Below, one piece after another: positions 34,376 to 42,251 of a DNA stretch of 64,000 nt. The stretch spans positions 620,001 to 684,000 of the forward strand of contig NZ_FNRT01000002.1 of NCBI RefSeq assembly GCF_900105585.1, given 5' to 3'. This DNA comes from Nocardioides exalbidus. Its GTDB lineage: Bacteria; Actinomycetota; Actinomycetes; Propionibacteriales; Nocardioidaceae. A program made the translations under genes and the position numbers. The notes under the pieces are model-generated. The model made no database searches. It was given only the letters and a program-made list of their open reading frames with translations, and was not told where the DNA came from. Positions within the stretch are counted from its first letter, which is position 1. The number at the start of each line of letters is the position of its first letter.

Positions 34376-35152
34376 ATGACCGCGCAGGAAACGGCCCCCG
34401 TCAGTGCCGGCCGGGGTGAGCCCCTCGTCGTGCTGAGCGGAGTCCAGAAGCACTTCGGACAGCTGCACGCCCTCAAGGACATCGAGCTCACCGTCAAGCG
34501 CGGCGAGGTCGTCGTGGTGATCGGTCCGTCGGGCTCCGGCAAGTCGACGCTCTGCCGCACGATCAACCGGCTCGAGACCATCGACGAGGGCTCGATCACC
34601 CTCGACGGGCAGCCGCTGCCGCAGGAGGGCAAGGCCCTCGCGGCGCTGCGTGCCGAAGTCGGCATGGTGTTCCAGAGCTTCAACCTCTTCGCCCACAAGA
34701 CGATCCTGGAGAACGTCACGCTCGGGCCGATCAAGGTGCGCGGGGTCGGCAAGGCCGAGGCGGAGAAGAAGGCGCGCGAGCTCCTCGACCGCGTCGGCGT
34801 GGGCCACCAGGCGGAGAAGTACCCCGCGCAGCTCTCCGGCGGCCAGCAGCAGCGCGTGGCGATCGCCCGCGCCCTGGCCATGGAGCCGAAGGTGATGCTC
34901 TTCGACGAGCCGACCTCCGCGCTCGACCCGGAGATGATCAAGGAGGTCCTCGACGTGATGGTCGACCTCGCCGAGCAGGGCATGACCATGGTCGTGGTCA
35001 CCCACGAGATGGGCTTCGCCCGCACCGCCGCGCACCGCGTCGTCTTCATGGCCGACGGCGCGATCGTCGAGGAGAACACCCCGGAGGAGTTCTTCACCCA
35101 CCCGAGCTCGGACCGCGCGAAGGACTTCCTCGGGAAGATCCTCAAGCACTGA
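34376..35152 (+). CDS. gluA: polar amino acid (glutamate-type) ABC transporter ATPase
   Basis: 258 residues with Walker [10 protein letters not shown]-loop [20 protein letters not shown], signature [15 protein letters not shown], Walker [16 protein letters not shown] and switch [11 protein letters not shown], the GlnQ/GluA pattern. It energises uptake through the two permeases at 36234-37819. The ATG at 34376 lies 6 bp after a TAGGTT box, which may be a -10 element for a leaderless start. It begins a gluABCD-type operon. Confidence 0.93.
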   Translation: MTAQETAPVSAGRGEPLVVLSGVQKHFGQLHALKDIELTVKRGEVVVVIGPSGSGKSTLCRTINRLETIDEGSITLDGQPLPQEGKALAALRAEVGMVFQSFNLFAHKTILENVTLGPIKVRGVGKAEAEKKARELLDRVGVGHQAEKYPAQLSGGQQQRVAIARALAMEPKVMLFDEPTSALDPEMIKEVLDVMVDLAEQGMTMVVVTHEMGFARTAAHRVVFMADGAIVEENTPEEFFTHPSSDRAKDFLGKILKH

Positions 35153-35235
35153 GCTCCCTCGTCTCGGGAACACCGCACCACCCCATCCCCAGAAACCCCA
35201 GACGGCCTCGGGCCGCCCAACGAAGGAGAGCAAGG

Positions 35236-36117
35236 ATGAGATTCACCAGGACCAAGGCGATCATCGCCACGGCGGGATTGGCCCTGTCGCTCGCCGCTTG
35301 CGGCGACGCCGGCGGCGACTCCGAGGGAGCAGACGTCGAGGTCGCCGACAACGCGTCCGACAGCTTCGACGACGGCACCCGGATGAAGGAGCTCGCCGAC
35401 GCGGGCACCATCAAGATCGGCGTGAAGTACGACCAGCCCGGCCTCGGGTTCAAGGACGCAGCGTCCGACACCCCGACCGGCTTCGACGTCGAGATGGCCA
35501 AGCAGCTGGCCGCGAGCCTCGGCATCACCGGCGACGGCATCGAGTGGGTCGAGACGATCTCCGACAACCGCGAGCCCTTCCTCGAGGACGGCACCGTCGA
35601 CCTCGTGCTTGCCTCGTACTCGATCACCGACGACCGCCGCAAGGTCGTCGGCCAGGCCGGCCCCTACCTCCTCACCGGCCAGCAGCTGCTGGTGCCCGAG
35701 GACAGCGACGTCGAGTCGACCGCCGACCTCGCGGGCCAGGAGGTCTGCTCGGTGACGGGCTCCACGTCGCTGGAGAACGCGAAGGCCGAGGGCATGAAGC
35801 CCGTCGGCTTCGACACCTACTCCGAGTGCGTGGAGAAGGTGCTCGACGGCACCGTCGAGGCGATGACCACCGACGGCACGATCCTCGCCGGCTACGCCGC
35901 GCAGAACGAGGGCCAGCTGAAGGTCGTCGGTGAGCCGTTCTCCGAGGAGCGCATCGGCGTCGGCTACGCCATCGACCGTCCGGAGATGTGCCAGTGGATC
36001 GTCGACACGATCACCGCTGCCTACGACGACGGCAAGTACGAGGAGGCGTTCAACGCCACGCTCGGCCCCTCGGGCGTCGAGGTGCCGGAGCTCCCCGAGA
36101 TGGACGCCTGCGCGTGA
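35236..36117 (+). CDS. gluB: glutamate-type ABC transporter substrate-binding lipoprotein
   Basis: 293 residues of the solute-binding family 3. A lipobox LAAC (about 19-22, in LALSLAACGDAGG) anchors it to the membrane. The binding domain begins LADAGTIKIGVKYDQPGLGF and includes GFDVEMAKQLA and VEWVETISDNREPFLEDGTV, as in GluB. GAAGGAG precedes the ATG. A perfect hairpin downstream (36137-36172) separates it from the permease genes and probably keeps the binding protein in excess. Confidence 0.92.
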   Translation: MRFTRTKAIIATAGLALSLAACGDAGGDSEGADVEVADNASDSFDDGTRMKELADAGTIKIGVKYDQPGLGFKDAASDTPTGFDVEMAKQLAASLGITGDGIEWVETISDNREPFLEDGTVDLVLASYSITDDRRKVVGQAGPYLLTGQQLLVPEDSDVESTADLAGQEVCSVTGSTSLENAKAEGMKPVGFDTYSECVEKVLDGTVEAMTTDGTILAGYAAQNEGQLKVVGEPFSEERIGVGYAIDRPEMCQWIVDTITAAYDDGKYEEAFNATLGPSGVEVPELPEMDACA

Positions 36118-36136
36118 CGTCTCGCTGAACGATCCC

Positions 36137-36172
36137 CGAGCCGGGGCCCGGGTCCGCCCGGGCCCCGGCTCG
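36137..36172 (+). terminator. intra-operon attenuating hairpin between gluB and gluC
   Basis: Perfect 16-bp arms, CGAGCCGGGGCCCGGG at 36137-36152 and its complement at 36157-36172, with a 4-nt TCCG loop and no U-tract. It lies 19 bp after the gluB stop and about 60 bp before gluC, in the usual place for a structure that stabilises the binding-protein message or partly ends transcription before the permeases. Confidence 0.8.
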
Positions 36173-36233
36173 ACACCAGCCACACCTCGTACGACCTGCC
36201 AGCCGCCCACCCCACCAGCCCGGAAGGAGCCGC

Positions 36234-36923
36234 GTGAACGCCGTACTCGACAGTCCGGACGTGTACCTGAAGGCCTTCGGCTACACCGTGTTCCTGTTCC
36301 TCGTCTCCGGGCTCTTCTCGGTGATCCTCGGGACCGTGCTGGTCGCCATGCGCGTCGGCCCGGTCTCCGTGCTGAGCAAGGCCGCGACCGTCTACATCTC
36401 GACGGTCCGCAACACCCCGCTGGTGATGATCTTCCTGTTCTTCCAGCTCGGCGCACCGAAGGTGTTCCAGACGCTGCGCTTCACCTGGGTCGACATCCAC
36501 ATCGGGACCTACGACTTCACCTCGTTCTTCTCCGCCGCCGTGGTCGCGCTGACGCTCTACACGTCCTGCTTCGTGTGCGAGTCGTTGCGCGCCGGCATCA
36601 ACGCCGTACCCCTCGGCCAGGCCGAGGCCGCCCGCGCGATCGGCCTGCCGTTCGCCGGCGTGATGCGCCAGGTGATCCTGCCGCAGGCCTTCCGCGCCTC
36701 GGTGCCGCCGCTGGCGAGCACGCTGATCGCCCTCCTCAAGAACACCTCCGTGGCCGGCGTCTTCGGCGTGATCGAGGCCGCCGCGCAGATGAAGTCGTAC
36801 ACCAACGACTTCGCCAGCGAGCGCACCGGCATCTTCATCATGTTCGCGCTGGGCTACGTCGTCCTGGTCGAGATCGTCTCCGTGGTCGCGACCTTCCTCG
36901 AGCGTCGTTGGAGGATCGCCTGA
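36234..36923 (+). CDS. gluC: glutamate-type ABC transporter permease
   Basis: 229 residues, GTG start after GGAAGGAG. About five TM helices and the HisMQ-type cytoplasmic loop ESLRAGINAVPLGQAEAARA identify it as a polar amino acid permease. It also has STVRNTPLVMIFLFF near the N-terminus. The TGA stop overlaps the ATG of the next permease (TGATG), so the two are coupled and probably form a heterodimer. Confidence 0.92.
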   Translation: MNAVLDSPDVYLKAFGYTVFLFLVSGLFSVILGTVLVAMRVGPVSVLSKAATVYISTVRNTPLVMIFLFFQLGAPKVFQTLRFTWVDIHIGTYDFTSFFSAAVVALTLYTSCFVCESLRAGINAVPLGQAEAARAIGLPFAGVMRQVILPQAFRASVPPLASTLIALLKNTSVAGVFGVIEAAAQMKSYTNDFASERTGIFIMFALGYVVLVEIVSVVATFLERRWRIA

Positions 36924-37819
36924 TGGCCGCCGGAGTCCTGTTCGACGCGCCGGGTCCGGCGACCCGGGCCCGTCACCGCGCCTACGGCATCGCGACCGTC
37001 GTCGCGCTCGTCGTCCTCCTCGGCTGGGTGCTCTGGCGCTTCAGCGAGACCGGCCAGTTCGAGTACGCCAAGTGGGAGCCGTTCGTCACCCCGCGCTACA
37101 TACAGGCGATCCTGGTCGACGGCCTGCTCGTCACCCTCCAGATGGCTGCCAGCGCGATCGTCGGCGCCATCGTGTTCGGACTGATCTTCGGCATCGGCAA
37201 GCTGAGCGACCACGCCTGGGTGCGGTGGCCCTGCTGGCTCGTCGTGGAGTTCTTCCGCGCCGTGCCGGTGATCCTGCTGATCGTCTTCGTCTTCTACTCC
37301 GTCGTCAGCGGGATGGACGAGCTCTCGCGCCGCACCTACTGGGCCGTCGTCATCGCGCTGACCCTCTACAACGGCGCCGTGCTCGCGGAGGTCTTCCGCG
37401 CCGGCATCAACGCCGTGCCGAAGGGCCAGGCAGAGGCGGCGTACGCCCTCGGCATGCGCAAGTACCAGGTGATGTCGCTCATCCTGCTCCCGCAGGCGGT
37501 GAAGATCATGATCCCGGCGATCATCAGCCAGATGATCGTGGCGCTCAAGGACACCAGCCTCGGCTACGTCGTCGCCGGACTCGGACTCACCCGGGTCGCC
37601 AAGGCGATCTACCCGCAGTTCGCCAACCACGTGCCGACGATCATCGTCATCGCCGCGATCTACATCGTCGTCAACCTGCTGCTGACCTGGCTCGCGACGT
37701 GGGTGCAGAAGAAGCTCGTCGGTGAGCGGAAGATCCTCGAGGTCGGCATGGTCGGCGAGGACAAGGTCGGCGCGTCGGCGCCCTTCTACAAGGGCGACAC
37801 CGGCGGCGGACCCGTCTAG
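36923..37819 (+). CDS. gluD: glutamate-type ABC transporter permease
   Basis: 298 residues. An N-terminal TM helix (about 23-45) precedes the permease domain with FFRAVPVILLIVFVFY, the EAA-like loop EVFRAGINAVPKGQAEAAYA and IISQMIVALKDTSLGYVVAG. A hydrophilic C-terminal tail of about 25 residues follows, as in GluD of corynebacteria. The ATG at 36923 overlaps the gluC stop. It ends the importer operon. Confidence 0.92.
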   Translation: MAAGVLFDAPGPATRARHRAYGIATVVALVVLLGWVLWRFSETGQFEYAKWEPFVTPRYIQAILVDGLLVTLQMAASAIVGAIVFGLIFGIGKLSDHAWVRWPCWLVVEFFRAVPVILLIVFVFYSVVSGMDELSRRTYWAVVIALTLYNGAVLAEVFRAGINAVPKGQAEAAYALGMRKYQVMSLILLPQAVKIMIPAIISQMIVALKDTSLGYVVAGLGLTRVAKAIYPQFANHVPTIIVIAAIYIVVNLLLTWLATWVQKKLVGERKILEVGMVGEDKVGASAPFYKGDTGGGPV

Positions 37820-37820
37820 C

Positions 37821-37917
37821 GCTTCACTCCGTCCAGCGCTTCTCGAGCGGTCGCGTCCTCGCGGGCTCGGCCGCGCTGAAGACGTCGAAGGGGGCTTCAC
37901 TCCGTTCAGCCCTTCTC
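37821..37917. repeat. pair of 24-bp direct repeats at the gluD/thioesterase junction
   Basis: Positions 37821-37844 and 37894-37917 match at 22 of 24 bases (pattern GCTTCACTCCGTYCAGC plus STTCTC). The second copy covers the stop region of the thioesterase gene at 37906. They lie between the convergent gluD and thioesterase genes. Their origin is unknown; a local duplication is the simplest explanation. Confidence 0.6.
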
Positions 37918-38376
37918 AGTCACCGAGAGCCGGATCTCGCCCTCGATGACGGTCGTCCCGTCGGCTCGCACGCCGCGGACGCGCACGGGGAGGTCGTACC
38001 CCTCACCGACCTCACCGGTCCACTGCTCGGGGTCGGTCTCGGCGATGCAGGTGATGTCGGTCGTCGCCTTGGCGGTGTAGGCGACCACCATCCCCTTTGG
38101 GATCCAGCGCCGGTCGGGCGGGATCGTCGACTCGGCCAGCGCGCCCATCGCGGCCTCGAGGCCGTTGCACAGGGCGATGGCGTGCACCGTGCCGATGTGG
38201 TTGTGCACCCCGCGGCGCTTGGGGATGACCAGCTCGGCGCGGTGGGGCTCGATCACGGTGAACCGCGGTCGGATGGTGGCGAAGTAGGGCGCCTTCTGGC
38301 TGAAGGCGAGCGAGAAGACCCGGTTGCCGAGCGGCAGTGCGGAGGTCTTCTTCCAGAGGTCCAGGACGGCGGGCAT
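37906..38376 (-). CDS. DUF4442/PaaI-like hotdog-fold thioesterase-family protein
   Basis: 156 residues with a hotdog-fold pattern: HNHIGTVHAIALCNGLEAAM on the long helix side, where family members hold substrate, and RWIPKGMVVAYTAKATTDIT. It resembles the DUF4442 group, likely acyl-CoA thioesterases. The frame is open further upstream through palindromes, so the ATG at 38376 (MPAVLDLWKK) was chosen. An inverted repeat TTACC-AGCC-GGTAA lies 11 bp before the start and could be an operator. Confidence 0.75.
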   Translation of the reverse strand: MPAVLDLWKKTSALPLGNRVFSLAFSQKAPYFATIRPRFTVIEPHRAELVIPKRRGVHNHIGTVHAIALCNGLEAAMGALAESTIPPDRRWIPKGMVVAYTAKATTDITCIAETDPEQWTGEVGEGYDLPVRVRGVRADGTTVIEGEIRLSVTEKG

Positions 38377-38386
38377 GGCGATGACA

Positions 38387-38400
38387 TTACCAGCCGGTAA
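38387..38400. promoter_or_regulatory. candidate operator upstream of the thioesterase gene
   Basis: TTACCAGCCGGTAA is an inverted repeat with 5-bp arms and a 4-bp spacer, 11 bp upstream of the ATG at 38376. Short TTACC/GGTAA repeats of this type are common for TetR-like regulators, but no TetR gene is in the window. Confidence 0.35.
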
Positions 38401-38410
38401 CCTTCTTCCA

Positions 38411-38452
38411 GTTTCCCCGGCTAGCCGGGGAAACCCCGACATCTCGGGGTTT
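38411..38452. terminator. overlapping palindromes downstream of the glyoxalase gene
   Basis: 38411-38434 is a perfect 24-bp palindrome (arm GTTTCCCCGGCT, no loop). It overlaps by four bases (AAAC, 38431-38434) a second perfect stem, AAACCCCGA at 38431-38439 and TCGGGGTTT at 38444-38452, with loop CATC. They cannot both form fully in one molecule. They lie 28 bp past the glyoxalase stop (minus strand) and upstream of the thioesterase gene, so they fit a terminator or a switchable attenuator. Confidence 0.6.
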
Positions 38453-38479
38453 GCGAGCACCGAGAAGTCGGCAACTCGC

Positions 38480-38860
38480 TCACGAGGTCGACTGGAGGAC
38501 CTCGACCCGGTTGCCATGGGTATCGAAGGTGTGGAACCGGACGTGCCCCGGGAACGAGTCGCGCTGGCCCTCGTCGACCTCGAACCCGAGCCCGCGGAGC
38601 CGCTGTGCCGTCGCAGCCAGGTCGTCCACGACGAACGCCGGGTGCGCCTTGCGGGCCGGTGAGAACGGGTCCTCGACGCCGACGTGCAGCTCGGCGCCGA
38701 CCGCACCCGAGTCGTCGTACGACCGGAACCAGCACCCGCCGCGTGCGACCAGGTCGGCGGGCTTGTCGACCTCTGTCATGCCGAGCCCGTCGGCGTAGAA
38801 CCGGCGCGCGCCCTCCTCGCCGCCGGGCGGGCAGGCGACCTGGACGTGGTGGAGCCTCAT
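38480..38860 (-). CDS. glyoxalase/VOC-family protein
   Basis: 126 residues of the vicinal oxygen chelate fold: LHHVQVACPPGGEEGARRFY at the start with His near residue 4, and a second half with HPAFVVDDLAATAQRLRGLG and VRFHTFDTHGNRVEVLQ. Such proteins bind a metal and act as glyoxalases, dioxygenases or resistance proteins; the substrate is not clear. The ATG at 38860 overlaps the methyltransferase stop (ATGA), so they are co-expressed. Confidence 0.82.
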   Translation of the reverse strand: MRLHHVQVACPPGGEEGARRFYADGLGMTEVDKPADLVARGGCWFRSYDDSGAVGAELHVGVEDPFSPARKAHPAFVVDDLAATAQRLRGLGFEVDEGQRDSFPGHVRFHTFDTHGNRVEVLQSTS

Positions 38861-39648
38861 CGCTGCGGCTTGCGCGCCACGACGAAGATCCGGCGGAACG
38901 GCAGGATGACGCGACCGTCGGCGTCGGCGGGGTAGGCCTCGCGCAGCCGCGCCCTGAACTCCTCCTCGAACCGCGGGCGCAGGTCGTCGGGCAGCGCCTG
39001 CAACGTCGGGCGCGCACCGGTGCCGGAGACCCAGGTGAAGACCGGGTCGTCGCCGGTGAGGACGTGGAGGTACGTCGTCTCCCACGCGTCGACCTCGCAG
39101 CCGAGGTCGAGCAGGAGGCGGGCGTAGTCGGCCGGGGCGTGGCTCGTCGGGACGCGGGCGTCGCGGGTGAGCTCGGCGTAGGGCTCCTGCGCGGCGAGCT
39201 CGGTGCGGATCGTGTGGCTGGGCTCGTCGAAGTTGCCGGGGACCTGGAAGGCGAACCAGCCGCCGGCCGCGACCCGGTCCAGCAGGCCGGGCAGGAGGTC
39301 GAGGTGCTCGGGCAGCCACTGGAGGGTCGCGTTGGAGACGAGCACGTCGATGGGGGCGCGGAGCGCGAGCGGGTCGGGCGTGGCCCACGTGCGGAGGTCG
39401 TCGACCTGCCAGGCGATGCCGTCGATCTCGCTGGCCTTCTCGATCATCTCAGCACTGCTGTCGACGCCGGCAACCTTCGCGTCCGGCCAGCGCTCCTTGA
39501 GCAGCCGCGTGAGGTTGCCGGGGCCGCACCCGAGGTCGACGACCGTGGCAGGGGCGTCGGCGTCGATCCGTCCGACCAGGTCGACGAACGGGCGCCCGCG
39601 CTCGTCGGCGTACTGCAGGTAGCGGTCGGGGTCCCAGGTGTGTGCCAT
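38857..39648 (-). CDS. tam: trans-aconitate 2-methyltransferase-like SAM methyltransferase
   Basis: 263 residues. The SAM-binding motif is VVDLGCGPGNLTRLLKERWP, with GVDSSAEMI next. The N-terminal MAHTWDPDRYLQYADERGRP and VLVSNATLQWLPEH are hallmarks of Tam, which methylates trans-aconitate that inhibits aconitase. ATG 39648 was chosen because it begins this N-terminus; the track upstream runs into the operators. It is coupled to the glyoxalase gene and divergent from a MarR gene, which probably controls both. Confidence 0.88.
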   Translation of the reverse strand: MAHTWDPDRYLQYADERGRPFVDLVGRIDADAPATVVDLGCGPGNLTRLLKERWPDAKVAGVDSSAEMIEKASEIDGIAWQVDDLRTWATPDPLALRAPIDVLVSNATLQWLPEHLDLLPGLLDRVAAGGWFAFQVPGNFDEPSHTIRTELAAQEPYAELTRDARVPTSHAPADYARLLLDLGCEVDAWETTYLHVLTGDDPVFTWVSGTGARPTLQALPDDLRPRFEEEFRARLREAYPADADGRVILPFRRIFVVARKPQR

Positions 39649-39670
39649 CGCTTCATCCTCGCAGTCGAAG

Positions 39671-39724
39671 TATCTTGATGTCGAGATACCTTCACCCTCG
39701 CCCACATTCGTCTTGATGTCAAGA
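39671..39724. promoter_or_regulatory. two MarR-type operators in the tam/MarR divergent gap
   Basis: TCTTGATGTCAAGA (39711-39724) is a perfect inverted repeat with 6-bp arms, and TATCTTGATGTCGAGATA (39671-39688) is a near-perfect relative with the same ATCTTGATGTC core. Their centres are about 38 bp apart, one near each divergent gene. The TTGA-TG-TCAA core is usual for MarR-family sites, which fits the adjacent regulator at 39750. Confidence 0.7.
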
Positions 39725-39749
39725 TTCTCGATCTGGCAGGATGTCCGCC

Positions 39750-40235
39750 ATGCGCGACGAGGTGGACGACCTGGTCGAGGCCTGGGGTCGCGAACGCGGC
39801 GACCTGGACCTCGCCCCCGTCGAGGTGTTCTCGCGCATCAGCCGGCTGGCCCGCCACCTCGACCTCGCGCGGCGCGACGCCTTCACCGCGCACGGCATCG
39901 AGTCGTGGGAGTTCGACGTGCTGGCCGCCCTGCGGCGGGCCGGCGAGCCCTACGAGCTCTCCCCCGGACGCCTGCTCCGCGAGACGCTCGTGACCAGCGG
40001 GACGATGACCAACCGCGTCGACCGGCTCACCGACCGCGGCCTGGTGCAGCGGCTGCCCGACCCGCACGACCGGCGTGGGGTGCTCGTGCGGCTCACCGTC
40101 GAGGGCAAGGCCGCCGTCGACGGCGCCTTCGAGGCGCTGCTCGCCGCCGAGGCCGACCTGCTCGCCGAGCTGCCCGACAAGCAGCGCACCCAGCTGGCCG
40201 GGCTCCTCCGCTCGCTCCTCGCGCCCTTCAGCTAG
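39750..40235 (+). CDS. MarR-family transcriptional regulator
   Basis: 161 residues of winged-helix MarR type: LARHLDLARRDAFTAHGIES, the recognition region RLLRETLVTSGTMTNRVDRL, and the wing QRLPDPHDRRGVLVRLTVEG. An ATG at 39741 is possible, but AGGA lies 8 bp before the ATG at 39750. It is divergent from tam with two matching operators between, so autoregulation and control of tam-glyoxalase is likely. Its stop lies 8 bp from the convergent ABC-F stop. Confidence 0.9.
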   Translation: MRDEVDDLVEAWGRERGDLDLAPVEVFSRISRLARHLDLARRDAFTAHGIESWEFDVLAALRRAGEPYELSPGRLLRETLVTSGTMTNRVDRLTDRGLVQRLPDPHDRRGVLVRLTVEGKAAVDGAFEALLAAEADLLAELPDKQRTQLAGLLRSLLAPFS

Positions 40236-40243
40236 GACGCCCG

Positions 40244-42046
40244 CTACTCGACAAGCTCCGAGGCCTCGAGCCACTCGAGCTCGAGCTCCTCCTTCTCGGC
40301 CGCGAGCTCGCCGAGCTGGCCGCCGACCCGCGCGAGGAGATCGTAGTCGCTGAGGTTGGCCTCCATCTCGGCCTGCAGCTCCGCCTCGCGCTCGGCGATG
40401 CGCTCGAGCTGCTTCTCCACGCGGGCGAGGATCTTGCGGGCGGCACGGTCCTCGGCGGACCCGGGCCGCGACTTGGGCGTCGTACCGGCTCCCGGTCCGT
40501 CATCCGGACCGGAGGCCATCAGTGCCGGTCCGGATGACGGATCCTCGACGGCCTGCTGGGCAGCGCGACGTTCGAGGTATTCGTCGACGCCGCGCGGCAG
40601 CATCGAGACCTGGCCGTCGCCGAGGAGGGCCCAGACGGAGTCGGTGACGCGCTCGAGGAAGTACCGGTCGTGCGACACCACGATCAGCGTGCCGGGCCAG
40701 GAGTCGAGGAAGTCCTCGAGGACGTTGAGGGTGTCGATGTCGAGGTCGTTGGTGGGCTCGTCGAGGAGCAGCACGTTGGGCTCGGTCAGCAGCAGCTTGA
40801 GCAGCTGGAAGCGGCGCCGCTCGCCGCCGGACAGGTCGCCGAGCCGGGCGGTCAGCCGGTCACCGGTGAAGCCGAACCGCTCCAGCAGCGACGTCGCGCT
40901 GAGCTCCTGGCCGTCGAGCGTCTTGGTCACCCGCCGGATCGACTCGACGGTCGGCAGCACCCGGCCCCCGGGGTCGACGTCGTCGAGCGCCTGGGTGAGG
41001 TGCTGCATCTGGATCGTTCGGCCGTGCTTGACCTTGCCGACGTCGGGCGCGAGCGTCCCCGCGATCAGCGACAGGAGAGAGGTCTTGCCGGCGCCGTTGA
41101 CGCCGACGATGCCGATCCGGTCGCCCGGGCCGATCCGCCAGGTGGCGTGGTCGAGCAGCACGCGCTCGCCGCGCGCGAGGTCGACGTCCTCGATGTCGAC
41201 GACGTCCTTGCCGAGGCGCTGGCTGGCGAAGCGCTGGAGCTCCATCCGGTCGCGCGGGGCGGGCACGTCCTCGATCAGCGCGTTGGCCGCGTCGATGCGG
41301 AACTTCGGCTTCGACGTACGCGCCGGGGCGCCGCGTCGCAGCCAGGCGAGCTCCTTGCGGGCGAGGTTCTGCCGGCGCGTCTCGGTGGCGGCGGCCTGGC
41401 GCTGGCGCTCGGCCTTCGCCAGGACGAAGGCCGCGTAGCCGCCCTCGTAGGAGTCGACCGCTCCGTCGTGGACCTCCCACGTCGTCTGGCAGACCGCGTC
41501 GAGGAACCACCGGTCGTGGGTCACCACGATCAACGCGCTCGGCAGGTCGACGAGGTGCGAGGCGAGCCAGGCGACCGCCTCGACGTCGAGGTGGTTGGTC
41601 GGCTCGTCGAGGATGATCAGGTCGTGGCGCGAGAGCAGCAGCGCCGCGAGGGCGCACCTCCGGCGCTCGCCGCCGGAGAGCCCGACGACGGCGCGGTCGA
41701 GCGCGACGCCCTCGAGCAGCTCCTCGACGACCTGGCGGGTGGTCTGGTCGGCCGCCCACTCGTGGTCCTGGCGCCCGCCCAGCACGGCCTCGCGGACGGT
41801 GTGGGTGTCGACGAGCTCGTCGCCCTGGTGGAGGTAGCCGATCTCGACGCCGCGGGTGCGCGACACGCGGCCGGCGTCCGGCTCCTCGATCCCGGCCATC
41901 ACCTCGAGCAGCGTGGTCTTGCCGTCGCCGTTGCGACCGACGATGCCGACCCGCTCACCGACCGAGATGCCGAGGGAGACGTTGTCGAGCAGCGGCCGGA
42001 CGCCGTAGGACTTCGAGACCCGCTCGAGGTTGATGAGGTTCGCCAT
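40244..42046 (-). CDS. ABC-F family ATPase
   Basis: 600 residues with two ABC domains and no TM segments. The first has Walker A GRNGDGKTT and LSGGERRRCALAALL; the second has GVNGAGKTSLL and LSGGERRRFQLLKLL with LLLDEPTNDLDIDTLNVLED. A charged linker joins them, and a C-terminal coiled coil (KQLERIAEREAELQAEMEAN) resembles Uup. ABC-F proteins act on the ribosome, some as antibiotic protection factors. It is the last gene of the rsmA-ispE neighbourhood usual in actinobacteria. Confidence 0.93.
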   Translation of the reverse strand: MANLINLERVSKSYGVRPLLDNVSLGISVGERVGIVGRNGDGKTTLLEVMAGIEEPDAGRVSRTRGVEIGYLHQGDELVDTHTVREAVLGGRQDHEWAADQTTRQVVEELLEGVALDRAVVGLSGGERRRCALAALLLSRHDLIILDEPTNHLDVEAVAWLASHLVDLPSALIVVTHDRWFLDAVCQTTWEVHDGAVDSYEGGYAAFVLAKAERQRQAAATETRRQNLARKELAWLRRGAPARTSKPKFRIDAANALIEDVPAPRDRMELQRFASQRLGKDVVDIEDVDLARGERVLLDHATWRIGPGDRIGIVGVNGAGKTSLLSLIAGTLAPDVGKVKHGRTIQMQHLTQALDDVDPGGRVLPTVESIRRVTKTLDGQELSATSLLERFGFTGDRLTARLGDLSGGERRRFQLLKLLLTEPNVLLLDEPTNDLDIDTLNVLEDFLDSWPGTLIVVSHDRYFLERVTDSVWALLGDGQVSMLPRGVDEYLERRAAQQAVEDPSSGPALMASGPDDGPGAGTTPKSRPGSAEDRAARKILARVEKQLERIAEREAELQAEMEANLSDYDLLARVGGQLGELAAEKEELELEWLEASELVE

Positions 42047-42107
42047 GACCGGCCGATCCTCTCAGGTGGCACCCAGCGGGTGCGGATCGGCGTACGTCCC
42101 GGGTGCA

Positions 42108-42240
42108 GCGGTGCGTGACCCACATCCTGCTGGCGCCCAAGGTGGCTGTGCCACCGCCCGCGGCGGTGGCGTACGACGACACGCTGGCAAGCGGTGAGTG
42201 GGCCACGTCCCGGGCGCCGGGAATGTGGCTCACTCACCGC
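42108..42240. repeat. two related 50-bp inverted-repeat elements (REP-like)
   Basis: Copy 1 is 42108-42157 and copy 2 is 42191-42240, each exactly 50 bp and each starting GCGGTG and ending CACCGC. In copy 2 the two 25-bp halves pair at 21 of 25 positions. Copy 1 keeps shorter arms plus an inner GCCACCGC/GCGGTGGC pairing just beyond it. Shared core words are GCCAC, GGCGCC and GTGGC. They fill the gap between flotillin and ABC-F genes, both on the minus strand. Confidence 0.65.
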
Positions 42241-42251
42241 CCACCGGACGA

